Positions 47,880-59,703 are shown, numbered from the stretch's first letter. The stretch: DNA of 64,000 nt from Brassica napus (GCF_020379485.1 NC_063444.1:8318652-8382651), one strand, 5' to 3'. The notes: generated from the sequence alone by a model not told the origin. Numbers and translations are program-made.

Positions 47880-48295
47880 ATACGTATTATGATAAAATTA
47901 AATCTATGTTAATTTACTGCCAATGGATTTTTCGTTTTTATAATCTAATGTTATTTAATGACTGATTTTAATTTTTGTTATCAAATCTAGAGTTATTGGT
48001 TATTGTATTTAAAATATCTATATTAAATGATTTCAAAATCTTATATTATTAGTTCTTGTATTCATAATCTTTTCAGTAAGGAGATTTTAAATTTATTGTT
48101 ATTCAATTAAAGAATTGAATATAACATTTAAAATCTTGTGTTCTTCATGTTTGATAGATATTCATAATTCATTTGACTTGAAAGATTATGAATTAATTTG
48201 GATTTACTTTTATGTGTAAAATCTTTGAATCAAAATTTTCCATTTTTACCTTCAGATTTTATAAAACCAAACTCATCTAACAGGAGCAAGAAAAA

Positions 48296-49652
48296 TCTAT
48301 ACTATATAAAAGTTGAGGCTATAAGCCATCGAGAGCGTCCACATAGGATTTAAACGACCAATCGTAGTATGACAAATTATTATTTAAGTTTACTATTTTT
48401 AAAAATGTTAATATTACCAAAAAAATGTTTATTTCAAACTAAAATATAAATCAATATCGAATAAGGTAAATTTACAAAAATATAAATACTATATTAAGTT
48501 AACATAATATTTAATATTTTTCGAAAATTAAAAAATAAATAACGAAAAGAATAATTAATTTAAAAATACAAGACTTTCAAACAAGTATAACTATATAAAT
48601 CTAAATTTAAACTCATGATTTTCAAAGTTTAAGTTATATACTATTGAAAATATTCAAACTAACATATACTATATATAAGTTGATATTATAAATCATTGAC
48701 AATGTTCACATATTATTTTAAAGCACCAAAAATATACCAAATCGTTTTTCAATTTGGTATTTCTAAAAATGTTAATATTACGAAATTTTTTATTTCAAAA
48801 TAAAATATAAATAATTATCAAATAAGTTAAATTTACAAAGTTAAAAACATCATGTACAAATCTATACTATATAAAATAAAGTTTCGAAAATTAACATAAA
48901 AATAACAAACAAATATAATAGTTAATTTAAAAATGCAATACTTTCAAACAATTATAACTATATAAATCTAAAACACATGATTTACAAAATTTAGGTTATA
49001 TACTGCTGAAAATATTCAACAAAAATATGTACTATATGTAATTTTATGCAATAAATCATTGAGAATATCCACATATTATTTTAAAGCACCAAAATATGTC
49101 AAATTACCATTTTAATTATTATTTTAAAAATTTCAAGATTTTCAAAAAATGTTTATTTCAAAATAAAAAGGAAACTACTATTTAATTTAGTGAAAATGCA
49201 AAATTATTAAAGGAATCAATTTGATATATAAAGTAAACCTTTGAAAGACCAACATAAAATCAACTAACAAAAAAAATCTTAAAGAATACAAGATTTTAAA
49301 ATAATAAAAACAATATGAATCTAAAGCACTTTTCATTACATATGAATCTAACAAAATATGATTTCAAAATGGAAGCTATTTCTTTCAACAAAATATCAAT
49401 AATAAATTTTGTAAGCAAAATTGTCAAATAACTAAAAGAATCAGTTTATTATAAGAAATAAATGTTTGGAAGATCAACATAAAATTAAGTAACCAAAATA
49501 ATATTAAAAATATAAGGATTTCAAATAATAAAGACAATGTAAATCTAAATCACTTTTTCATTACATATGAATCTAAATAACATATGATTTCAAAATTGAG
49601 GATATATATTATTTAAGTGTTCACATAGAATTTAAAAATATCATTATAATAA
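48296..49652 (+). mobile_element. Helitron-like AT-rich DNA with ~360-bp repeats, 5' part
   Basis: Begins TCTATACTATATAAAAGTTG after an A, a typical Brassicaceae Helitron 5' end. Three degenerate units start near 48,296, 48,660 and 49,020, each with ACTATAT, a TAAATCATTGA-like stretch, CACATATTATTTTAAAGCAC and a TTTATTTCAAA block, giving a ~360-bp period. No coding region. The third MULE interrupts it at 49653. Confidence 0.6.
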
Positions 49653-50219
49653 GGGCTTTTTGTAAAAGTGACTCAAAACTTGGAGTCAAACAGAAAACTA
49701 ACTTTTTCTTTTGACTCTTTTTTTTTTGAGATTTTAACCCCACACCTGCAGTTTATCTACGAAAATGCCATTAACATTTTTTTTTTTTTTCGAAAATGGC
49801 TTCTTTACTGTCTCAACCTCATCTTCTTCAAGTATTTACAATATTGCCACTGCAATGAATAGTGGCAACAACCTTGTACGAACTGTTTGGAGCTTTTAAT
49901 GCCCTTTAATGCACGTAAATCTCTTTACACTCTCTCTGTTTCAATTGTTATGAACTAAAAACAACATTTCTTTCACTTTCTCTCTATATTCATCCAAAAA
50001 ACTCAAGCTTTTGACAGAGCCATATTTCTTTCGTTTTGACTTACGGTTGCTTTCGTTTGAGGTTCTGGGTGGTTGGAGAAGACCCTGTGTGCAAACGAAG
50101 TCATCTCACCTAGTTTAAGGTACGAATTTGAATTTTTTTTCAAGATCTGTTCGCGTAGAAGACTTACTAGTAAGTCATCTGTATGTAGAAGACTTACTGA
50201 TGAGTCTTCTGGTCAAACG

Positions 50220-50916
50220 GACGACTTAAATTAAGTCGTCCAGCTTTGTTTGTTAAAAAAAAAACACTCCAGACGACTTATATATACGTCGTCTACGAGA
50301 AACGGGCTAGTTTTGCATTTGACCGAATCGTGTCAGATCTTTGACTATTTCTGGACGACTTATAATTCAGTCGTCTCTGGGAAAGTTAAAATTTCAATAT
50401 TTTATGAAAACTTGACGACTTACGTGTAAGTCGTCCTAGGTTAGTTTTATAATTGAAAAATAAAACTTCATAATTTAAATTTAACCAGACGACTTAATAT
50501 AAAGTCGTCCCTCCAGAAGACTTAATTTAAAGTCGTCCGGTGAAAGCAAAGTCGTCCAGAATTTTTCCCAATTTTCTGGTCAAACCTTGCTTATCCCGGA
50601 CGACCTTAAATTAAGTCGTTTAGCTGGACGACTTTCATCTAAGTCGTCTGGAGAAAGTTAAATTTCAAGTTTTATTTTTCAATTACAAAACTAACCTAGG
50701 ACGACTTACACGTAAGTCGTCAAGTTTTCATAAAATATTGAAATTTTAACTTTCCCAGAGACGACTGAATTATAAGTCGTCCAGAAATAGTCAAAGATCT
50801 GACACGATTCGGTCAAATGCAAAACTAGCCCGTTTCTCGTAGACGACTTATATATAAGTCGTCTGAAGTTTTTTTTTAACAAACAAAGCCGGACGACTTA
50901 GAATTAAGTCGTCCCT
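50220..50916. repeat. ~700-bp inverted repeat in the MULE 5' arm, copy 3
   Basis: Same structure as in copies 1 and 2, centred near 50,568. The sub-segment 50293..50376 is, by eye, an exact reverse complement of 50759..50842 over 84 bp, although both have diverged from the corresponding arms of copies 1 and 2. Confidence 0.88.
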
Positions 50917-51065
50917 TTTAATTTTCAATTGCAAAAGTGACCTCTTTAGACGACTTACCTTTAAGTCTTCTGGACGACTTAATGCTAAGTCGTCTGCGGC
51001 AATGTTTATTGAACTTCTTCATTTTCTCTATGTTTACTAATGTGTTTTATTTTGAATATTTGCAG

Positions 51066-52631
51066 ATGATTTTTCAGTTACATGCAGTGTATGGAGAATG
51101 GTTGTTGAGAGATTTCCGTTGGGATTTTGTGGTTGATGATCTCAAAGGAGCAAGATTGTTTTTATTGAATGAAGATTCAACACATGCTGAACTTGTTGCA
51201 ATGGCTCAAGAAGATTATAACCTGGACATGAGAACAGTGAGTGTGGAGATTAGCTACTCATTACCAGCAGAAATGATGATGGCTCCAGGCAGTCTTCCCA
51301 TTAATGTTACAAGTGATAGACAAGTTCGAAACTTGCTGGAGATACTCAAAACCCATAGAGTATGTCTTTGTGTATCAAGCCGCAGCAAGGTCGAAACGGT
51401 TTCAGAGAAAAGGGATATTGATGAAGCTGGTGAATGGGAAAAAGATGTTGGTGATAATGATGAAGCTGGTGAATGGGAAGAAGATGTTGGTGATGATGAT
51501 GAAGCTGATGAATGTTTTGAAGATGTTGGTGATAATGAGTTTGTTGAAGATGAAAATCAAGATGGGGAGGAGGAAAATGGGGAGGAGGATGCTGATAATT
51601 CTATTGTTGGTGAAACGGATCAGAATGGTGGGGATTACAGTCTTTATGGAAAGGTTCCAGATGAGGACGAGGAAGATGATGATAATATTTGTTTTGAAGA
51701 AATCCAAAAGACATATGCTAAGACAAATGCTATTGAAGGAGGAAAATCGAATGGTACCAGTATCTATGTCAACCAGAGTTTTGTTAGCAAGGGTGCACTG
51801 CTTTCAGAGCTGCGGTTGGCAGCAGTGAGGGGTAAGTTTTCTTTCAGATTATACAAATCAACGAAAACTCTCGTTGTGGCAACATGTCCGGTTAGCTATT
51901 GTGGATGGAAGGTCAGAGCGAGTGTCAAACATGGGACAAACACGTTTTGGGTAACAAAGTATGTGGAAAAACATTTATGCTCAGCGGGAGACCGAATCGC
52001 TCAGCGGAGACACTGTACTCCGAAGTATGTAGGTAGTCTTTTCATTGATCGTGTTGGAATCATTGATGGGATAACTCCGCAGCATATCACTGATGCAATG
52101 AGGAACATGTTTGGCATGGCGCTTGATTACACCACTTCATACAGAGCACTGTTATATGCACAAAGATTGGTGAGAGGATCAGCAGAAGAAGGGTATTCGC
52201 GTCTGGCATCATATCTCGAGCAAATCTCCATTGCAAATCCTGATTCTATCACGGCGATAGAACTTGATTCTATGAAAAGATTTAAGTATCTATTTCTCTC
52301 TTTTGGAGCTTCTATCAAAGGTTTTAAGTATCAGAGAAGGGTCATTGTGGTGGATGGAACTCACCTAAGTGGAAAGTATGGAGGAACTATGTTAGTTGCA
52401 GCCGCACAAGATGACAATTTTCAGATATTCCCATTGGCTTTTGGGATCGTGGATGAGGAAGATATACCTTCTTGGGAATGGTTTTTCACAAAATTGGCTA
52501 GTTGTATATCTCATGACAAGCCTCTGGGAAGACTTTCCAGACGACTTATTATAAGTCGTCCGATAAGTCGTCCAGCTGGACGACCTTCCAGACGACTTAT
52601 AATAAGTCGTCTGCGCAGTCTTTTGGATTGA
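51066..52631 (+). pseudogene. Truncated MuDR transposase, MULE copy 3
   Basis: Starts ATGATTTTTCAG after a TTTGCAG acceptor, like copy 2. PB1-like region, expanded acidic tract with repeated DDEAGEWEEDVG units, zinc DNA-binding domain (CPVSYCGWKVRASV) and the first catalytic Asp (VIVVDGTHL) are present. At the position of the shared TAA in copies 1 and 2 it keeps CAA (AAAQDDN). After SCISHDKPLG it runs into the palindrome array and stops at 52631, losing the second Asp, the Glu, the SWIM finger and the knuckle. Cannot be a functional transposase. It could act as a DNA-binding-only product. Confidence 0.88.
52530..52625. repeat. Palindrome array at the deletion junction, MULE copy 3
   Basis: Contains GACGACTTATTATAAGTCGT-type palindromes and CCAGCTGGACGA spacers. 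It corresponds to intron 1 of the minus-strand DUF1985 gene and is now joined directly to transposase sequence near 52528. Confidence 0.85.
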
Positions 52632-52640
52632 AGTAAATAC

Positions 52641-53480
52641 CTGACTCAAGATAGCAGCTTTCATTGATCTGCGGCCTCTGCTGCCCTCGTAAGCCAGTAT
52701 CGGTGGAGACGGACTGTCTGCTCTGGGACCACCAATACTAGCACCCAATTCCGGCATAGCTGTGTACGTCCAGACCTGAAGAACTTGTATAAACCCATCC
52801 ACGGTGTAACAGCCAGCAATTTCTTTGTTCCACAAAGAGTCCATCAGCACCTTAAACGCGACTCTCCCCCATGGATAATTCTCAAACCGTTCTAAATCCA
52901 TCACTAGCCTTGCCAGAGTAGATCGTGTAGCGGTTGAAAACTTTCTCCCTTCAATGAATCCAGTGAAGATGGAGAGGTACGCGAGCCGCTTGCGATCTTC
53001 CCTGGACCAATCCCCGCATCTCTTCAGTGCTGCTATTATCTGATCAGTAGTTGGCCCAGCTTCCAGATGAACTCCCAGCATCCCCCAGAAAGAAACCATC
53101 TCTGGGGTAACGTCACATTTTGGTGTCTCAAGGTCCTCGATGTACTCGCAGTTTAGACCAGTGAGGTTTTCAAACTCTAACAGTGAAAACCTCAAAGGTT
53201 CTGGACCAACGAGAGACCACATCTCATACTTCTTCTTAATGTCCAGCTTGAAACTGAGCATGTAGTGAACCAGCCTTGAAGCCCAACCAAATCCCTGCTC
53301 CTTGAACTTGATGAAAACTCCCAAACTCGACTCCTTGAGCTCTTCAAATTCGTCATCAGTAAGAGCTTTCCTAAGAGCAGTATGCAACTTGCTGTTATCC
53401 GTATGATACGAAATGCTATTGTGGGCTTCTGGCTCTTCCCCTGATGTGTATAACCTACGGGGGAGTTCTGGAATATCCAT
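52641..53480 (-). pseudogene. DUF1985 exon of the MULE minus-strand gene, copy 3
   Basis: Single intact DUF1985 exon, 280 codons (MDIPELPRRLY to AAILSQ), with a conserved donor GTATTTACTT at its end as in copy 2. Motifs LGVFIKFKEQGFGWASRLVH and FSLLEFENLTGLNCEYIED are conserved. All downstream exons, including the Ulp1 protease, are deleted; read-through enters antisense transposase sequence. Function of DUF1985 unknown. Confidence 0.85.
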
Positions 53481-53764
53481 CCTTTTTGTCTGCAAAATAA
53501 TCAAAGACAACAATATAAGTCCAGACGACTTAGTAGACGACTTATCATTAAGTCGTCTGGAAAGTCTTCCAAATGGACGACTTATATTTAAGTCATCTAC
53601 TAAGTCGTCCAGTTGGATGACTTTCCAGACGACTTAAATTACCTACAAGTCTTCCAGTCGCAGAAGGAGTTGGAGTACTCGTCATTGCGGTTATAGATCT
53701 GAAAAAATAAACGTGAAACGGTGAGAATGAGTAAATTGATAGAGACAACGTTTTATGTTCATCT

Positions 53765-54025
53765 TTTCCTCGAGATTGATGACTTAGCGGCGTTAGGGTT
53801 TACAGAGAAACGGCGCTAAGGTTTACAGAGAAGAAGCGGCGGCGCTAGGGTTTAGAAGAAGCGGCGGCGCTAGTGTTTAGAGGAAGCGGCGGTGAGAACG
53901 TTGGTGACCACGGTGGCGAGGGCGACGGTTTGTTCGGAAATAGTGGAAGCGGCGGCGCTAGGGTTTAGAGGAATCGGCGGCGCTAGGGTTTAGAGGAATC
54001 GGCGGCGCTAGGGTTAGAAGAAGCT
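53765..54025. repeat. ~25-bp GC-rich minisatellite in MULE copy 3
   Basis: Repeats of GCGGCGGCGCTAGGGTTTAG with GAGGAAT/AGAAGAA spacers, at least seven units with a break in the middle. Leader region of the minus-strand gene. Copy 2 has only a weak counterpart (GAACGATGAGAACG repeats near 41,890-41,930). Confidence 0.85.
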
Positions 54026-54167
54026 GCGGCGACAACGGTGAGATAGATAGCCGACGTTGAGAACGATGGTTTGTTCGGAAATCGTGGGAATTCGAAATCG
54101 CCTTTGAGAGAGAACTGTTAGGGTTTCTGAATTTCGCGAAAAATGAAACAAAAAAAATAAAAATCAC

Positions 54168-54175
54168 CTTATATA
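54168..54175 (-). promoter_or_regulatory. Probable TATA box of the DUF1985 gene, copy 3
   Basis: TATATAAG on the minus strand, matching the position in copy 2 and about 690 bp upstream of the DUF1985 start. Confidence 0.45.
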
Positions 54176-54904
54176 TTGGGTAAATAATCCGGTTAGCTTT
54201 AAAAGTACATTGGTAAACTTTAAGGTTTGGTCCGGTTTAGACGACTTAATATTTAGTCGTCTGTTTTCAGACGACAAAATATTAAGTCGTCCTAGACCCT
54301 AAAATGAACCCCTAAACTAAAATGACTAGATTAACTAACTAACCACGTTATAAAATCAAATTATACTTAAATAGTGTTTACTATACACAGAAATGAACAC
54401 GCATAAGTAATTTTAAAAATTTTCAAAAACGGTTTTAATGCTTTCCAAAATCTAACCCTAAGAACACATACAATACTACAACATATGTTGATGAAACATA
54501 AACTTAAGAATATCATGACTCACTACTTTCACTCATCTATGCTGAAAACAATTGAAATTTGTTATATCTTAATTTATACCTCCTAAGACATATGTTAATT
54601 ACATCATTCTCATTTTTCACTTATCAAAATATTTTTTACAAAATTTTTAAATTATGTTTAAGACTAACTGTCCAGACGACTTTCAGTTAAGTCGTCTGGA
54701 CGACTTATTTTCAAGTCGTCTAAACAGACGACTTGCGAGGGGTAGAAACGTAAAAAAAATTTCGTTTTATTGTTTGGTCACAAGGGGGATAGTTGTAATT
54801 TCAATAGCCTTTTAGGTTACTTTTGCCTTTGACCCAAGTTGGGGTATTGTTTTGGGTTTGACTCCAAGTTTTGAGTCACACTTGGCAATTCTCCCTTATA
54901 ATAA

Positions 54905-57831
54905 TATAAAATAATTATATATTTGAAATTAAACACGTATTATTAAAGATAATTAACTTGATATATAAAATAATTATATATTTGAAATTAAACAAAAAAT
55001 TAACAAAAATAAAAATATTCAAAAAGAAACAAAGTTTTAAAAAACATATTTATAAATAATCACGTATGTAAAAATAAATAAAAATCAGCACAAAACTATA
55101 AAAAGATAAATTAAAATTTGTAAAACTTATCTTTAAAGTTAGATTGATATTTGTAGCAAATTATTGAAAACTTAATATAATAAGAGATTGTTCACGTACC
55201 TTATAGGAATTGGTATTAATCGCATATTATTTCTAAAAATATAATTTTGTATGTAACCTTTAATATGATATGGACTATATGCTTTAAAAAACAGAAATAA
55301 CTGAAAATATTCACAAATAACATATACTATATATAATTTGATGCCGTAAATTATTGAGAATATCCATATATTATCTTGAAGCACCAAGAAAAATATGTTA
55401 ATCACCATTTTATATATTACTTATAGAACTTTCAAAAATTGTTTCTTTCATAATCAATGTAAAATTTAGAAAAAGCCAAAATCATTAAAGGAATCATATT
55501 GATATATAAACTAAATATTTGGAAGAAAAACATAAATCTTACGTACAAAATATAATATTAAAAAATAAAAGAATTTGAAATAATAAAGAAAATATGAATC
55601 TAAAGCACATATGATTTTAAAATTGAGGCTATATGTTATTTAAAGTGGTCACATAGAAGCTAAAATTATTATTAATAATATGTATTCTCAAAATGTTAAT
55701 TTGATATTTTTAAATATAAAATTTCAGATATTTTATTTCTCTCAAAATAAAATTAAATAAGTTTAAATTTTTTTGCCATAAATAATTAACTTTATTTTTA
55801 AACTAAATATTTGAAAATTAAAAATAAAATTTTATCGAACAAAAAAAACATTTTAAAAAATAAATCAACATAAAAAAATGTTCTAATAATCATGTATGTG
55901 AAAGTAAAATAAAAATAAATACAAAATTACAAAAATGATAAATTAACTAATGTATTAATTATCTTAAAAAATAGATTGGTATTTATACTAAATTCTTGAA
56001 AACTTAACATAAAAAGAGTTTAACAAGAAAAAAACAAATTATGTCCACAGCCAATATTACGATAAGGGCTATATACTATTAAAAATATTCATATATAAAT
56101 AAAAATACGAAAATATCCAAATCAGTATCATTGTTTAATATTTTTAGAAATCTTAATATTTCTAAAGTAAATCTATAAATTAATTTCAAAATATGAACTA
56201 AAATTAACTAACTTGATATATATGCTAACTATCTTAAAACATAACACTAAAATTTATTTAAAAAATTCATAAAGTATGTCAAAACATAAAATAGCATATA
56301 CATAAAAATAAAATATATAATTAATATTAAAATAATTAACCTAATCAAATAAGTAAAAAATAAAATTTTAGTATTTTTATATTGGTGTTGGCTACAAAAG
56401 CATCTAATTTTATAATAGATTATAAAAGATTCTTAAAAACATTGGTCAATTTTCGTTTCTTTCTTACCGGGCCAATTCAGTTTTTGCTTATAATAAGCTT
56501 ACAAAGTTCTATTAAAAATAAAATATGGTAAGAATAATCCACAATTAATACACATATTGTTGATTAAACAGTTTGTTTATATGCTTTTGAATTGCCTTTG
56601 ATCAATTAAATAAATTAACATAGTTATTTACTCATCAACAATTAGATTTTAATAAATTTTGAGACAATTGTTTTTAAAAAGTCATAATCCAAATATTCAT
56701 TTAACTAAAAAAACATGTTTTTATGAAACATACCTAATTTTTTTTATTATCTAAAATATTTTTTTTTTAAATTAGGTCACTAATAATAATAAATCGAAGT
56801 ACATGGTAACCCTTTTCCGAGAAAAGTAACTTCTCAATCGGGAAAAACATTTTGTGAACCGCTAAAACATCATAATCCCACCACTAATTTATATTGTAAC
56901 TATATCAAGTAGGATATATATTTAATTTTTTAGATTTTTATTTTTTATTTTAATAAATAAAATATTACTTAATATTAGCATAAATTTTATATATATATAT
57001 ATATATATTTTTTCTCCTTTTCTTATATCTAACAAACAGATAGTTACTATTATTTAAATTTCATCAAAATATTTATTATGATTTAGACCTAAATATACAT
57101 ATAAAACTATTAGATATGCATTTAAAAGAATTAAATAAGAGTATTTTAAATACAAATATGTATAAAATAAGTATATAATAATACATTCATTCTAAAAATT
57201 TGGTAAATACAAAGAAGTTAGATATATTGTATAAGGATTAATCTTTTATGTAATTCAAATAGAAATACATATAAAATTATAAGAAAATATTTATAACAGT
57301 GTTGTATTAGTTAATAAGCATGGAACAATCTATATGACGCTTTTAATTTTTTTATTAAGAAACAATATACACATGTTTATAAATACATTTATACATTTAC
57401 GTATACAAACAAACTGATATCTAAATATTAGTTATTTAAATGGTAAAATTGTATAAAAACTTAACTATGAAAAATAATAAAGCACACTTTAAATAAATTT
57501 CATAGAAAAATGTATATAAAACAATTTTCTATTATATTTATCTTAATATTATTAAAAAATAAAACTAATTATTAATAAAGTATTCATAGTGGTGTATAGC
57601 ATAGTATAGTAATGTATATGTACTGAGAAATCTATGTGATATTAAAATTATGTACTTATAAGAAACTATAAATACTTTAGTAACAGTAATTTTACTTTTA
57701 TAATACAAACAAATAAATAGCTAAGTTCAAAAATAACAAATTTATAAAAACAATGTAAATAGGAAATCAAATAATATTTTAATAATATTAATAAAAATAT
57801 TTTTTACGAAATTCATCTTTTTCTTAAAAAA
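54905..57831. other. AT-rich DNA, continuation of the Helitron-like repeat region
   Basis: Same character as 48,296-49,652: ACTATATATAATTTGATGCC near 55,325 matches the unit starts left of the MULE. An (AT)n run lies at about 56,990-57,007. No gene and no clear Helitron 3' hairpin found. Confidence 0.55.
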
Positions 57832-57957
57832 TCTAGTCTATAATATAATAGGAGAGTTTCTCTCCCCCTGAGGCGACACGTCAGCACTTTTTAAAGGGGC
57901 CGAATTTGTTTTTTGTATAACACTTACGTCGCCCTGGCTACATCAACTAAAGTTTAC

Positions 57958-58030
57958 TTGGCCCAGTGGTATAACCCGCTCATAGTAAAGCTTGAGAGTA
58001 CGGGTTCGAAGCCCCTTGGCTTCTTTTTTT
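57958..58030 (+). other. tRNA-like pol III segment inside the Helitron
   Basis: A-box-like TTGGCCCAGTGGT (57958..57970) and B-box-like GGGTTCGAAGCCC (58002..58014) at tRNA-like spacing, followed by a T7 run (58024..58030) that could end pol III transcription. It does not fold into an obvious full cloverleaf, so it is a tRNA-derived fragment or SINE head rather than a tRNA gene. Confidence 0.5.
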
Positions 58031-58549
58031 CGGATTCCACTTTTTTTTTATTTTTTTTAGGTTGACGAGTGGGCTTTCTGACAGTGGGCCTCGCGTACAT
58101 TTTTTGTGTAGGGTCCGCATATTATTTCATCCGTTAACAACACTTATATTATGTTTTGATTTGTGGGCTGGAATGAGTTTGTAATTTATATTTAGAAACC
58201 TATTCTGAAACCTTTAGCCCAGAGATAACAAAACTCCTTCTACGACTATTGAACTTCACTGAGAAAAACCAGACCTTCACTTCACCTTTTACCTCCTTTG
58301 TCTCTTCATCTCCATCTCTTGCTTACCCTCTTTCAACGTTTTGATTTTCACCAGTTCAATGAATCTGTTGTTTCCAGTAAAGCCATTTACTCCCTAGATC
58401 TCTTTGTCTCCTTTTCTTTACAACCCAAGCTTTGTTCGACTTAAAACCAAAAGAACAACTCAAACCTTATAAAGAAGAGACGTTTGCAATCCAAGCTCAA
58501 GAACTAAAATTGTGAACCTATCATTTTAACATCGGGAACCTTGTCTCCC

Positions 58550-58842
58550 ATGGATTCACTGGCTCAAGAACTAAATGTGAGTATATTGCTATGGTTTCTC
58601 TCACCCACTGTTCTTCTCTATTTGCTTTTTGACGAAAAGTTTTTTTTCCCTGGAAAATGCAGAGACTTTCCTATTCGTTTGGAGAATCCCCATGTTATAT
58701 CCTCAAATCAGCTGTGGGCTGGAGTTGTAAGCACTGGACACTCGATGAAAATATGGGAAAGAATCAGCAAACTGAAGAAACCTGTCATTGAACCTAAAGA
58801 TCCTCCCCTCTTTCCTGCTGCAATGCCGGTGAGCAACAGATG
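58550..58842 (+). other. Exon-like fragments in the Helitron, unrecognised
   Basis: An ATG (58550, MDSLAQELN) leads to a GTGAGT donor. After a TGCAG acceptor near 58,661 a second exon-like block runs to a GTGAGC donor near 58,829. Spliced in the ATG frame it soon meets a stop; another frame reads LWAGVVSTGHSMKIWERISK. I do not recognise either. Probably captured leader or exon sequence. Confidence 0.35.
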
Positions 58843-59201
58843 CCTCCGATTGAGGCTTTTTGTTTTCTAAATGACAGATTATGATTCCTTAATCGTGCCT
58901 TGAATATCATTTTAATGCAGCAATTTTAGTTTTTAGAATGTACACTAATTTGTGTGTAAATTGAAATTTTCATTAGTCTTAAGAGGGAGGTAGCTATGGC
59001 CGACGACACTATGCCTAGAGCCAAGTAGCCAACTTAGTTGTCTCATCGTGTGCTAAGGTTGACAAGAGCATTGTGAAGCGTTTCCAAGCTCTAGCAAACA
59101 CAAATTTAGAACTGGCCCGTATTTTTAGGTTCACTTTTCCAAAAACATCATCATCTATTTATATTTTGTTATCAATCGTCAAGCTCTTTATCAATTTTCA
59201 G

Positions 59202-59703
59202 ATGGTGCTGGCCTAATTCGATGTGCAAGGGTCTAACCTTAACAAGGCTGCAGCAGCGACGAGACTTGTCGTTCATCTTATAATTGAGCCGTAAGCCAAA
59301 AACCACTTACAAATCTCCTAATACTTTTCTTCTTTTCATCCAGGATTAATAAATATTACAATCTCATATAACATGATGGTGGTGGTGTACTTGTAGTTAT
59401 GGGAAGGTGCTGCAGCAATGTTTCGGGATCTCCTAATTTCATGTGATAAAACTCAGTCTGTAATGGTGGTTACAACTGTGAATCCAAATATATTTGGAGG
59501 TATACTATAGTCATTTATTAAGAAATATAAAACATTTTCACTAAAATTCTTTCCATGCATATATGGTTTCTCTTTTATTCTACTTAATATCATTGTCTGT
59601 GAAACAATCTTTATTCCGCAGGTAATCTCTGTCTGAACTCAACACCAGCAACCAAATTTTATTTTGACACCAATCTTCCTGCCATCAGAGAGTTCACCGC
59701 CAG
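59202..59703 (+). pseudogene. Replication protein A1-like exon fragments
   Basis: Three exon-like blocks with GT-AG borders: 59202..59290 (FDVQGSNLNKAAAATRLVVH), 59397..59499 (LWEGAAAMFRDLLISCDKTQ, then VTTVNPNIFG) and 59622..59703 (GNLCLNSTPATKFYFDTNLP). Together they match the single-stranded-DNA-binding OB region of plant RPA70-like proteins, many copies of which are carried by Brassicaceae Helitrons. A TAA directly precedes FDVQG, and the N- and C-terminal domains are absent, so this is a remnant. Confidence 0.7.

Larger units (their letters stand above)
49653..54895 (+). mobile_element. MULE copy 3, complete ends, internally deleted
   Basis: Both termini present: the left end begins GGGCTTTTTGTAAAAGTGAC, the right end is the reverse complement of GGGAGAATTGCCAAGTGTGA, and they share GTGACTCAAAACTTGGAGTC (one short gap before it). 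Perfect 9-bp target duplication TTATAATAA (49644..49652 and 54896..54904), diagnostic of Mutator-type insertion. Length 5,243 bp. Clearly diverged from copies 1 and 2. A deletion ending near 52528 removed the transposase C-terminal half, the SWIM region and all Ulp1 exons. Confidence 0.95.

Noticed and set aside
48296..57831. One complete Helitron spanning this whole interval
   Set aside because: The 5' end is good but no GC hairpin plus CTRR end was found before 57.8 kb, so the right limit is not supported.
57958..58030. A genuine tRNA gene
   Set aside because: A and B boxes are present, but no complete cloverleaf or acceptor stem could be drawn by eye.
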